A DNA stretch of 64,000 nt from JAHZMA01 sp965205905 (GTDB lineage: Bacteria; Pseudomonadota; Alphaproteobacteria; JABAAW01; JAHZMA01), in assembly GCA_965205905.1 (NCBI GenBank), contig CBDBHZ010000005.1, positions 62,001 to 126,000 of the forward strand. Reading direction: 5' to 3'. Made by a program: the position numbers and the translations under genes. Under the pieces are notes generated by a model. The model was not told where the DNA came from. It saw only the letters and a program-made list of their open reading frames with translations, and ran no database searches. Positions 35,737-43,454 of this stretch are shown piece by piece (positions within the stretch are counted from its first letter, which is position 1; the number at the start of each line of letters is the position of its first letter).

Positions 35737-37224
35737 TTGGAATTTATCACTTATTTTGCGGGTGTTTTTGAACCCACCGCATTCTTACTGTTGTTGATAG
35801 GCACTGTTGGTGGCTTGATATTGGGCGCAACGCCCGGTCTATCGCCTACCATGACTGTGGCATTACTGATTCCTTTCACTTTTCATTTAAGCGCAACCAA
35901 TGGATTGATTCTGTTAGGCGCGGCTTACACCTCAACAGTTGCGGGCGGGGCAATATCGGCGATTTTGCTGAAAATTCCGGGCGCACCTGCCAATATTGCA
36001 ACTGCCCTTGATGGCTATGCGATGGCAAAAAAAGGCGAGGGCGCAAGAGCATTGCAAATATCGTTCATGGCATCAGTTTTTGGTGGTGTGATTGGCGTGT
36101 TATTGCTGATATTCTTAACGCCGATATTGGCAAAATGGGCATTGGCATTCGGACCATCGCATCTATTTTGGTTGGCAATTTTGGGCGTTACCATCATCGC
36201 ATCGCTTGATGGCAAATCACCGGTTAAAGGCTTGATTGCAGGCGGAGTCGGTTTGATATTCGCGATGATTGGCTATGATGATATTCAGGGCATAGAACGG
36301 TTTATATGGCATGATAGCCTGACGGGAGGTATCAATATTATCGCAGCCCTTATTGGCTTATTTGCGATACCGCAAGTGCTAGGCTTGCTTGAAAAGAAAA
36401 CAGGCGACCCAACGGTGCTGACAATTAAGAAATACTCAATCTTAAATTCTGTGAAAGAGTTGGTGAAGGCACGCGTTTCACTGTTTCTTGGCACAGTGAT
36501 TGGCTCGGTTGTGGGTTTGATACCGGGCGTTGGCGGACAAATCGCTGGCTTGGTTGCTTATGACCAAAGCAAGAAATTCTCAAAAACGCCTGAAAAATTC
36601 GGCAAGGGACACCCTGAAGGCGTGATTGCCGCCGAAAGTGCGAATAACGCAATGGTAGGGCCATCTTTGGTGCCATTGCTGACGCTCTCAATCCCCGGTA
36701 GCCCGACGGCAGCTGTGTTATTGGGTGGCTTGCTGATTCATGGCATCTTCCCCGGACCCGATATTTTCACCAGACACCCTGAAGTGATTTGGACATTTAT
36801 TGATAGCATGTTGCTTGGGCAGATTCTAATGGGAATTTTCGGCATTTTAATTGCGGGCTATGCGGCACGGATTGTCAAGATTCCGCCTTATATTATGGCA
36901 GGTTGTGTGTTGGTATTAGCGGTATTTGGCTCTTATTCGGTGCAGCAATCAATGGGTGATGTCTATGTGATGTTCACACTTGGCGTAATGATGTATTTTT
37001 TAGAAAAGTTCAATTTCTCAGCTGCGCCGTTGGTGCTTGGGCTGATATTAGGGCCGATTGCTGAGGCGAATTATATTCAAGGCAGTCTGATTGCGGGCGC
37101 TACTGATGGTATATTCCCGTATTTCTTCTTAGGGCCGCTGAATATCGTGATTGTGTTAATTGTGCTTGCCTCTATTGGTTACAGTATTGCAACGCATTAC
37201 CTTGAAAAGAAAGCGAGTCGTTAA
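35737..37224 (+). CDS. tctA: Tripartite tricarboxylate-type transporter, large membrane subunit TctA
   Basis: 495 residues; TTG start at 35737 with GAGGGAGA seven bases upstream. About twelve membrane segments. The two TctA signatures are visible: LGATPGLSPTMTVALLIPFT near the N-terminus and LIPGVGGQIAGLVAYDQSKK in the middle, plus GHPEGVIAAESANNAMVGPS. Moves a carboxylate (or, inferred here, a sulfocarboxylate) using the ion gradient, with TctB and the binding protein TctC. Stops one base before tctB. Confidence 0.92.
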   Translation: MEFITYFAGVFEPTAFLLLLIGTVGGLILGATPGLSPTMTVALLIPFTFHLSATNGLILLGAAYTSTVAGGAISAILLKIPGAPANIATALDGYAMAKKGEGARALQISFMASVFGGVIGVLLLIFLTPILAKWALAFGPSHLFWLAILGVTIIASLDGKSPVKGLIAGGVGLIFAMIGYDDIQGIERFIWHDSLTGGINIIAALIGLFAIPQVLGLLEKKTGDPTVLTIKKYSILNSVKELVKARVSLFLGTVIGSVVGLIPGVGGQIAGLVAYDQSKKFSKTPEKFGKGHPEGVIAAESANNAMVGPSLVPLLTLSIPGSPTAAVLLGGLLIHGIFPGPDIFTRHPEVIWTFIDSMLLGQILMGIFGILIAGYAARIVKIPPYIMAGCVLVLAVFGSYSVQQSMGDVYVMFTLGVMMYFLEKFNFSAAPLVLGLILGPIAEANYIQGSLIAGATDGIFPYFFLGPLNIVIVLIVLASIGYSIATHYLEKKASR

Positions 37225-37225
37225 T

Positions 37226-37672
37226 ATGCAGAAATATCAGTCGCAAATTATTATCGGATTATTGCTATTATTTGCTTTCATCATCGCCTATCAAAGTTTT
37301 TTTGCTGAATATGATAGCGCGTTTTTGTTTCCTAAAATTATCTCAGTCATTTTGATATTCCTAACATTGCTAGGGCTGGCATTAAGCTTTAATGAAGATA
37401 AAATCAAACTGGATTTACCCGTGATGAAGCCGATAGTCATAGGGCTTACCATGATGGTTTTTGTGGTTTATTTCGCGCTAAAAACTTTTGGTTTTTACAG
37501 CGCATGTTATGTGTTTTTAATTGCTTTATTATCATTATATGATGGTAAAGCGCATCAGGATATCAAAGCATGGATGCGTAGAATCTTGGTGAGTTCAGGA
37601 TTTATGGTGGTTATCTATTTGTTGTTTTCGCTCTTATTAAAAGTGCAAACACCAAGAGGGTTATTACTGTAA
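37226..37672 (+). CDS. tctB: Tripartite tricarboxylate-type transporter, small membrane subunit TctB
   Basis: 148 residues from the ATG at 37226, immediately after the tctA stop; the frame extends upstream into tctA. Four hydrophobic segments (IIIGLLLLFAFIIAYQSFF; FLFPKIISVILIFLTLLGLA; IVIGLTMMVFVVYFALKTFG; and a C-terminal pair), with the A-x-x-F-P-x-I region typical of TctB. Confidence 0.85.
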   Translation: MQKYQSQIIIGLLLLFAFIIAYQSFFAEYDSAFLFPKIISVILIFLTLLGLALSFNEDKIKLDLPVMKPIVIGLTMMVFVVYFALKTFGFYSACYVFLIALLSLYDGKAHQDIKAWMRRILVSSGFMVVIYLLFSLLLKVQTPRGLLL

Positions 37673-37728
37673 ATAATATGTCAAACATTTGGCATGTTAT
37701 TTCATTAATGTTTAAGGAGATAAGACAG

Positions 37729-38718
37729 ATGAAAATAATAACAACACTCAATAAAATGTTACTGATGATTGCCTTTAGCGTGGCAACATTGGTAAGTGTA
37801 TCAGCAAATGCCCAAACCTATCCGAATAAGCCAGTTACGTTGGCAGTTTCGTATGGTGCAGGCGGTGCAACTGACTTCCAAGCAAGGATTGTTACGATGG
37901 TATCAGGCAATGATAATTATTTAGGGCAACCTATTGTTATCGTGAATAAACCGGGTGCAGGCGGACGTGTTGGCTGGAATTGGCTTGCCACTGAAGCTGA
38001 TAAAGATGGCTATGTGATGGGTGCTTATAATGTGCCGCATTTCATTGCACAATCAATCAATGGCGGTGTTAAATATTCGCGTGATAGCTTTGAGCCGATT
38101 GCCAACTGGGGTGCAGACCCTGCGGTGATTGTGGTTAATAAAAGCAGCAAATTCAAAAATATGCAAGATTTTGTGAAATATGCCAAGAAAAACCCCGGCA
38201 AACTGACTGTATCAGGTGCAGGAACGCTTGTTGGGCATCATATTGCGGCTTTACAAATTGAAAAAGAAGCCAAAATTAAAATCCAATATATCCCTAATGC
38301 TGGCGGTGGTGCTGGTGCGATGAAAGATGTGATTGCAGGCAATGTATTGGCTGGTATCAATAATCTATCTGATGCTTATCGCGCACGTGAAGCTGGTTCG
38401 GTTATCATTATCGGCGTTGCTGATTTGAAGCGGAACAAAGAGTTTTTGCCTAATGTGCCAACTTTGCTAGAGCAAAAAATTAGCGTTGATGATTCATCAG
38501 TTAATTTCCGTGGCATCATGGTTCCAAAAGGCACACCGAAGCCAGTGATTGATAAATTAGCAGCAACTTTCCCTGAAATTTTCAAAAATGCACGGGTTGC
38601 CAAACAAATGAGTGCGGGTGGTTCGCCTGTGCGGATTATGACGCGTGATGAAGTGATGGCGATGTGGATTGAAAGAGAAAAATATTTGAAAGTCTTGTTA
38701 AAAGATTTGAAAAAATAA
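37729..38718 (+). CDS. tctC: Tripartite tricarboxylate-type transporter substrate-binding protein TctC
   Basis: 329 residues from the ATG at 37729, preceded by AAGGAGATAAGACAG. Signal peptide about 1-29 (ending VSVSANAQTYP). Family motifs: YPNKPVTLAVSYGAGGATDF, IVIVNKPGAGGRVGWNWLA, and NVPTLLEQ...FRGIMVPKGTPKPVIDKL. A periplasmic binding protein; the ligand is not readable from sequence, but the two following genes suggest an acid that is activated to a CoA thioester. Sulfoacetate is the leading candidate because Xsc is encoded nearby. Confidence 0.88.
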   Translation: MKIITTLNKMLLMIAFSVATLVSVSANAQTYPNKPVTLAVSYGAGGATDFQARIVTMVSGNDNYLGQPIVIVNKPGAGGRVGWNWLATEADKDGYVMGAYNVPHFIAQSINGGVKYSRDSFEPIANWGADPAVIVVNKSSKFKNMQDFVKYAKKNPGKLTVSGAGTLVGHHIAALQIEKEAKIKIQYIPNAGGGAGAMKDVIAGNVLAGINNLSDAYRAREAGSVIIIGVADLKRNKEFLPNVPTLLEQKISVDDSSVNFRGIMVPKGTPKPVIDKLAATFPEIFKNARVAKQMSAGGSPVRIMTRDEVMAMWIEREKYLKVLLKDLKK

Positions 38719-38733
38719 ATTTGATTAACTTAC

Positions 38734-38777
38734 AATGGCTTATATATTTGCATCATTTTGTCGATATATAAGCCATT
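38734..38777 (+). terminator. Long perfect stem-loop between tctC and the aldehyde dehydrogenase
   Basis: Perfect 14-bp stem AATGGCTTATATAT (38734-38747) / ATATATAAGCCATT (38764-38777). No T run follows, so mRNA stabilisation or partial termination that raises tctC over the downstream genes is more likely than full termination. Confidence 0.55.
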
Positions 38778-38796
38778 CTTATGAGAAGATAAAGCG

Positions 38797-40179
38797 ATGA
38801 CCAACATTGATGATTTAGTAAAAAAAGCAAGCATTGCACAAGCAGATTATGAACGCAATGGCAGCCAAGTAACCTATCATATGGCGGCAAAGGCGGTATG
38901 TTGGGCATTGATGGAAGAAAGCCGCAATAAAGAATTATCGATGCAAGCCGTTCAAGAAACAGGGCTTGGCAATGCGCAAGATAAAATCACCAAAAACCAC
39001 AGAAAAACATTAGGACTTTTGCGCGATATTTTAGACGCGAAAACCTATGGCGTGATAACCGAAAATCAGGCGACGGGCATCACCGAAATTGCGCGGGCAG
39101 TAGGGGTGGTGGGCGCGATTGTGCCTTCAACCAATCCTGTGGCAACGCCGACTAATAATATCGCCAATGCGCTGGCAACGGGCAATGCCATTATTATCGC
39201 GCCTTCGCCCAAAGGTGGCGGGGTGTGCCAGAAACTGATAGGTTATATCCATCAGGAATTGAAAAAAATCAACCTTAACCCCGATTTGGTGCAGATGCTA
39301 CCCTTACCGCCTAGCAAGGAATTGACGCAAAGCCTGCTTGAAGCGGTGGATGTGGTGGTGGCGACGGGGTCGCAAAATAATATCAAACGCGCTTATCAAT
39401 CTGGAACGCCGGCTTTTGGCGTGGGGTCGGGCAATGTTTGCACCATCATTGACGAGACTGCCGATTTAACGGCGGCGGCACAAAAGATTGCGGCATCAAA
39501 AACATTTGATAATGCCACCTCATGCTCATCAGAAAATGGCGTGATATTATTGGCAGAGATTTACGATGCGGCATTGCTCGCGCTCAAGCAAGCGGGCGGT
39601 TATATCTGCAACGCTGATGAGGTGAAAATATTACAAAATACATTGCGTCAAGATGGTCAGCTGAATCGCTTGATGATGGCGCAAGATATTGATAAAGTCT
39701 TTGATGCTTTGGGTTTTAAAAATACCCAGAACGCGAAATTTTTAGTCGCACCCGAAGATATTTTGCGTGATGATGCGCCAATGGCAAAAGAGAAAATGGC
39801 ATTGGTGTTATCGGTCTATAAAGCAAAGGATTTTGCTGATGCGTCAGATATTGCCAAACGGCATCTTGCTATTCAAGGGGCAGGGCATTCTTTGGGTATC
39901 CATACCAATCAGCCCAAACGCGCCATCGAACTTGGCAAAACCATGCCGACTTGCCGTGTGATTGTTAATCAGGCGCATTGTTTCGCAACAGGTGGCTCGT
40001 TTAATAATGGCATGAAATTCTCGCTTTCTATGGGCTGCGGCAGTTGGGGTGGCAATGTGCTAGATGATAATTTACATTATCGGCATTTTATGAATATCAC
40101 CAAAATTGTGCATCCGATTGCTGAAAAAATGCCAGAATTGCAAGATATTTTTGCTGATTATTGGCAGGCGACACAGTAA
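38797..40179 (+). CDS. CoA-acylating aldehyde dehydrogenase, SauS-like
   Basis: 460 residues, aldehyde dehydrogenase fold of the EutE/acylating type. Visible: ARAVGVVGAIVPSTNPVATP, ALATGNAIIIAPSPKGG, VVVATGSQNNIKRAYQSGTP and the catalytic Cys in NATSCSSENGVILL. These enzymes interconvert an aldehyde and its acyl-CoA with NAD(P). With the following CoA ligase and a carboxylate carrier, the gene order matches the SauS/SauT sulfoacetate route: sulfoacetyl-CoA is reduced to sulfoacetaldehyde, which Xsc then splits. Other acylating aldehyde dehydrogenases look alike, so substrate is inference. Confidence 0.75.
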   Translation: MTNIDDLVKKASIAQADYERNGSQVTYHMAAKAVCWALMEESRNKELSMQAVQETGLGNAQDKITKNHRKTLGLLRDILDAKTYGVITENQATGITEIARAVGVVGAIVPSTNPVATPTNNIANALATGNAIIIAPSPKGGGVCQKLIGYIHQELKKINLNPDLVQMLPLPPSKELTQSLLEAVDVVVATGSQNNIKRAYQSGTPAFGVGSGNVCTIIDETADLTAAAQKIAASKTFDNATSCSSENGVILLAEIYDAALLALKQAGGYICNADEVKILQNTLRQDGQLNRLMMAQDIDKVFDALGFKNTQNAKFLVAPEDILRDDAPMAKEKMALVLSVYKAKDFADASDIAKRHLAIQGAGHSLGIHTNQPKRAIELGKTMPTCRVIVNQAHCFATGGSFNNGMKFSLSMGCGSWGGNVLDDNLHYRHFMNITKIVHPIAEKMPELQDIFADYWQATQ

Positions 40180-40202
40180 AAAATCGGGAGAGGAGTGCGG
40201 AT

Positions 40203-41714
40203 ATGTTGCATCAAAAAACCATAAGAGACGTCATTGATTATCACGCTACCAATGCGCCCGATAAAATATGCTTCACAGATGCCTGCAATAACACACAGAT
40301 AAGCTACCACGATTTACAGCAAAAAGCGCAACAGATGGCGCGTTTTTTTCAAAGTCAGAATATCAGCAAAGGTGAATCTATCGGCTTTGCGATGGGCAAT
40401 AGTCTTGATTGTTGCTTGGTGATTTTGGGTGCGCTTTATGGCGGTTTTCGCGTGGTGGCTATCAATCTGGTTTCGGGTGAGAAAGTTATATCCTATGTGG
40501 TAGAACATTCCGAAGCTGTGCTGATTATCACAGATGCGGATAGCGAGGCGTTGGTAATATCGGCGCAACAAGCATCTGGCAATCAATGCAAGCTGATGCG
40601 TTATGATGATATTCCTGCCGAAATCCCCGCACAAAGTGATTTCGCCACTATCGCCCCAGAAAACGACGGCTTGCTGATTTACACCTCTGGCACAACGGGC
40701 GTGCCAAAAGGCGTGGTGCTGAGCCATAAAAACCTGTTGGCGGGTGCGTATAACACGGTGCTAGCCCATGAATTAACGCCAGCCGATAAGGCTTTATGCT
40801 CACTGCCACTCTATCATATTAACGGCTTTTGCGTGACGCTGATTGCGCCGTTACTTTCGGGTGGTAGCGTTTTGTTTGATAAAAAATTCTCAGTCAAGAA
40901 ATTTTGGCAGTTGATTCATGATTATCAATGCACTTGGTTTTCGCTTGTGCCAACTCAGATTGCCTATCTAACGCATGATGAGGCGTATAAAAATTTTGAT
41001 GGTCACGAAAGTGCATCGGTGCGGTTTGGGCGGTCGGCATCGTCGGCACTGGCGCCAAGCCTGCAACGCGATTTTGAGAGAAAATTCAAGGTTGATATTG
41101 TTGAAACCATGGGGTTAAGCGAAACTGCCGCGCAGATTTTATCTAATCCATTGCCACCAAAAACACGCAAAACTGGCTCGCCGGGTATCGCTTATGGCAA
41201 TCAGGTGAAGATTATTGATGAGCAGGGCAACGAAATACCCCGCAATCAAGAGGGCGAAATTGCGGTGAAGGGCGATAATGTGATGAGTTATTATCTGAAG
41301 AATCCCGACGCCACGCAAAGCAGTTTTACCGCTGATGGTTGGCTGAAAACGGGTGATTTGGGCAAGCAAGATGATGATGGCTATTTCTTTATTACGGGGC
41401 GCGCCAAAGAGTTGATTATCAAAGGGGGCGAGAATATTGCACCGCGCGAAATTGATGATATGATGCTGGCATTCCCCGAAATTATCGAAGCGGCGGCATT
41501 CGGCAAGGCGGATATGGCGTATGGGCAGATTGTTGAGGTGGCGATTGTTACCGAAGATAACGAACATTTTGATTGCGATAAATTCATGGATTATCTCACC
41601 CAGCAATGCGGTAAATTCAAAGCACCATCAAAAATCCATATGATGACTGAATTGCCGAAAGGTCCATCGGGCAAAGTGCAACGGTTGAAATTAGAAAATA
41701 TCCTATATCCTTAA
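40203..41714 (+). CDS. AMP-forming acyl-CoA ligase, SauT-like
   Basis: 503 residues from the ATG at 40203, preceded by GGGAGAGGAGTGCGGAT; the frame extends upstream into the dehydrogenase gene. ANL-superfamily motifs in order: LLIYTSGTTGVPKGVVLSH (P-loop), LPLYHINGFCVTL, ETMGLSETAAQI, GWLKTGDLGKQDDDGYFFI, TGRAKELIIKGGENIAPREI, and PKGPSGKVQRLKLE with the catalytic Lys. Activates an organic acid with ATP and CoA. As last gene of the tctABC-dehydrogenase-ligase set, sulfoacetate is the proposed acid; a 2-hydroxy or dicarboxylic acid is possible. Confidence 0.75.
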   Translation: MLHQKTIRDVIDYHATNAPDKICFTDACNNTQISYHDLQQKAQQMARFFQSQNISKGESIGFAMGNSLDCCLVILGALYGGFRVVAINLVSGEKVISYVVEHSEAVLIITDADSEALVISAQQASGNQCKLMRYDDIPAEIPAQSDFATIAPENDGLLIYTSGTTGVPKGVVLSHKNLLAGAYNTVLAHELTPADKALCSLPLYHINGFCVTLIAPLLSGGSVLFDKKFSVKKFWQLIHDYQCTWFSLVPTQIAYLTHDEAYKNFDGHESASVRFGRSASSALAPSLQRDFERKFKVDIVETMGLSETAAQILSNPLPPKTRKTGSPGIAYGNQVKIIDEQGNEIPRNQEGEIAVKGDNVMSYYLKNPDATQSSFTADGWLKTGDLGKQDDDGYFFITGRAKELIIKGGENIAPREIDDMMLAFPEIIEAAAFGKADMAYGQIVEVAIVTEDNEHFDCDKFMDYLTQQCGKFKAPSKIHMMTELPKGPSGKVQRLKLENILYP

Positions 41715-41890
41715 AACACCGCCTTTCGTGTTGAGTAACCGAGACTCACTTTACCGCCAGTATTAAGCACAGCGGGGGTTGTTAAGGGGGCATTCGCAAG
41801 ATGGGCGGCTCTGTCCTGCCCATCGAGAAGCGAATTCGCGCCCCCTTAAATAATAATGTATCGCAAAACGCACCTCTGCCAATGCTGACG
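41715..41890. repeat. GC-rich intergenic repeat with 68-base palindromic element
   Basis: The element at 41782-41849 (TTAAGGGGGC ... GCCCCCTTAA) is nearly identical to 2159-2226, with changes concentrated at the inner hairpin tip. Flanks carry GTTGAGTAACCGAGAC and AATGTATCGCAAAACGCACC units shared with other blocks. May also end transcription from the ligase gene. Confidence 0.8.
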
Positions 41891-41902
41891 AATCTTACCC
41901 CC

Positions 41903-42742
41903 TCAAAACCTAAAAATTCCAAGCTCGATGCCTGATATTGTATTCGCACCGCCGTATTTTTCATTGAACAGCCCCACCCTTAAATACCATGATTGAGTTT
42001 GATTATTAGCCAATTCCACATCTTTTACCTTAAATTGTATACCCATTGCAATGCGCGTTACCGCGACATCTTCACCTAAATCAACCGTTATATCATCACC
42101 ATTAACCGTGCCATCATAACTTGCTTCACTGCTACCAGTGCCGTAATTTACAAAAAATTGTTCACCAGTCGCCATTGGATTACCATAAATAATAGCATTA
42201 AATATGGTAGAATCTATGTTAGTTGTGCCATCAGATACTACTTGGAACGTTTCGCTATCGCCTGTTGTTACTGTTGTGGATATTGTTGTCGGCGTTTTGG
42301 TGTTTTTAAGGATAAATTCAAAACCAAAATTTTGACTAATCTTTGTGCCAACAAACAGCCCGATTGAAGTCGGATTATCAAATGCCACTCCTTCTTCAGT
42401 GGTATTATGGGTCGCTAATAATGCCGCTATCGTGCCCACATAAGCACCAGTTTTGGTGATAGTAGGGGGAGCAGGCGGAGTTTCAGCAATATTTATTTCA
42501 TCAGCTTCATCAGGCTTTTCAGCCTCTATTTCCTGAAACATCTCTTCTTGTTCCACATCATCATTGTGGCAGTGAATATCGTAAATATTATTGAATCTAT
42601 TATCAAGTGGCACATAGACGGTCTCACGTAATACGCCATGACAGCCTTGTTCATTCACGGGAAAATCATGGGCTTGGCTGATGGTGGGGTGAAAGCCATT
42701 CAATATTATACTCATCATCAATAGTATAAAGATTTTTCTCAC
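41903..42742 (-). CDS. Outer-membrane beta-barrel protein
   Basis: 279 residues; GTG start at 42742 with AAAGGGAG seven bases upstream. Signal peptide about 1-24 (ILLMMSIILNGFHPTISQAH). A short acidic Glu/Asp-rich linker (VEQEEMFQEIEAEKPDEADE) is followed by alternating beta strands and a C-terminal Phe (GIELGIFRF), the usual mark of a barrel inserted by BAM. OmpA/OmpW-like size, specific family not recognised. It lies 21 bases downstream of an intrinsic terminator that ends a structured RNA, so its expression may depend on read-through. Confidence 0.65.
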   Translation of the reverse strand: MRKIFILLMMSIILNGFHPTISQAHDFPVNEQGCHGVLRETVYVPLDNRFNNIYDIHCHNDDVEQEEMFQEIEAEKPDEADEINIAETPPAPPTITKTGAYVGTIAALLATHNTTEEGVAFDNPTSIGLFVGTKISQNFGFEFILKNTKTPTTISTTVTTGDSETFQVVSDGTTNIDSTIFNAIIYGNPMATGEQFFVNYGTGSSEASYDGTVNGDDITVDLGEDVAVTRIAMGIQFKVKDVELANNQTQSWYLRVGLFNEKYGGANTISGIELGIFRF

Positions 42743-42762
42743 AAGCGAACTCCCTTTTATTA

Positions 42763-42793
42763 GAAAAAAGCTACTAGGAAAATCCTAGTAGCT
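42763..42793 (-). terminator. Intrinsic terminator of the structured RNA
   Basis: Perfect 11-bp stem AGCTACTAGGA (42769-42779) / TCCTAGTAGCT (42783-42793) with a 3-base loop and a T run on the minus strand (42764-42769). Confidence 0.85.
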
Positions 42794-43004
42794 GGGAATT
42801 CATAACCGTTTTACCTTAGGGAACGGCGCGACACTTTTTAGCATCGAAACGCTTGGACATATAGCACCGCTTCCCAGCCGAAGCCGAGAAATGGTGCATC
42901 ACTTTGACGCAAAATTTTAAATAAATCGCGTCAATTACAGTTGATGCAACCGTAAGGTAAAAAGAGGTTATGAAGCCCCACGCCTGAAAAACATCTCAAG
43001 CGAT
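42764..43004 (-). ncRNA. Candidate structured RNA of about 240 nt, unidentified class
   Basis: Delimited by a good promoter (43011-43039) and a perfect terminator, with no open frame. Long-range pairing closes it: TTCATAACC near the 5' end with GGTTATGAA near the 3' end (within 42966-42979 and 42794-42807), and TTTTACCTTA with TAAGGTAAAA (42953-42962, 42809-42818). Inside are GCATCA/TGATGC (42942-42947, 42896-42901) and TTGACGC/GCGTCAA (42928-42934, 42904-42910). An 8-bp stem with a C(UUCG)G tetraloop (42871-42890) is enclosed by GCACC/GGTGC, and AGCGT..ATGCT has a TTCG loop (42840-42853). The 5' end has GCTTGA/TCAGGC. The overall rod shape resembles 6S-type RNAs, but I do not recognise conserved 6S sequence; a leader RNA of the downstream outer-membrane gene is the main alternative. 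Confidence 0.7.
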
Positions 43005-43010
43005 AGGGTG

Positions 43011-43039
43011 ATTATATGGGGTTAGGGGTGAGAATGCAA
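43011..43039 (-). promoter_or_regulatory. Promoter of the structured RNA
   Basis: On the minus strand TTGCAT (43039-43034), a 17-base spacer and a perfect TATAAT (43016-43011). Transcript start expected near 43004, just before the first hairpin. Confidence 0.65.
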
Positions 43040-43044
43040 GCATT

Positions 43045-43400
43045 AATATGCGCGGGCTTTGCGACCTTGCTAACCGCAAGGACGCCCCCGCAACCCCCAC
43101 CGCTGTCATTCCACCCCTCCGCCAGTTTTGAGTAACAGCGGTGGGGGGATTATCAAGACTTGCGACTCCACTAGTGTTACACGCGGGCGGGGGGATTATC
43201 AAGGGGGGTCGCAACAAGGTGGGTGTCCTACGGACATGCCCACCGAGAAGTTGCGCCGCACCCCCTTGATATAATAATGTATCGCAACACGCACCTCTGC
43301 TAATATTGAGTAATCTTGAAACGCACCGCCCTTTGTGCTACACACCGCCGTCATTCCCGCGTAGACGGGAATCCATATGGACGAGGTTTACCTCGCTTCC
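43045..43400. repeat. Composite intergenic repeat block with three palindromic parts
   Basis: Contains GCGGGCTTTGCGACCTTGC-type sequence, two GCGGTGGGGGGATTATCAAG-type units, and the 75-base element 43197-43271 (TATCAAGGGGGGTCGC ... CACCCCCTTGATA), the reverse complement of 5562-5637. Also holds a CGTCATTCCCGCG / CGGGAATCC palindrome around 43352-43376. No gene seen. Confidence 0.8.
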
Positions 43401-43454
43401 AAAATACGAAATGGAAAAGCGAGTAAAAAAAGGGCTTTGATTTTATAATGTCGG

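Noticed and set aside
41903..42742. Use of the structured RNA as a cobalamin or other known riboswitch
   Set aside because: None of the conserved boxes I know for cobalamin, TPP, SAM or glycine riboswitches is visible.
42764..43004. Firm call as 6S RNA, tmRNA or SRP RNA
   Set aside because: The rod-like fold is suggestive of 6S, but I cannot identify conserved sequence of 6S, and tmRNA and SRP hallmarks are absent.
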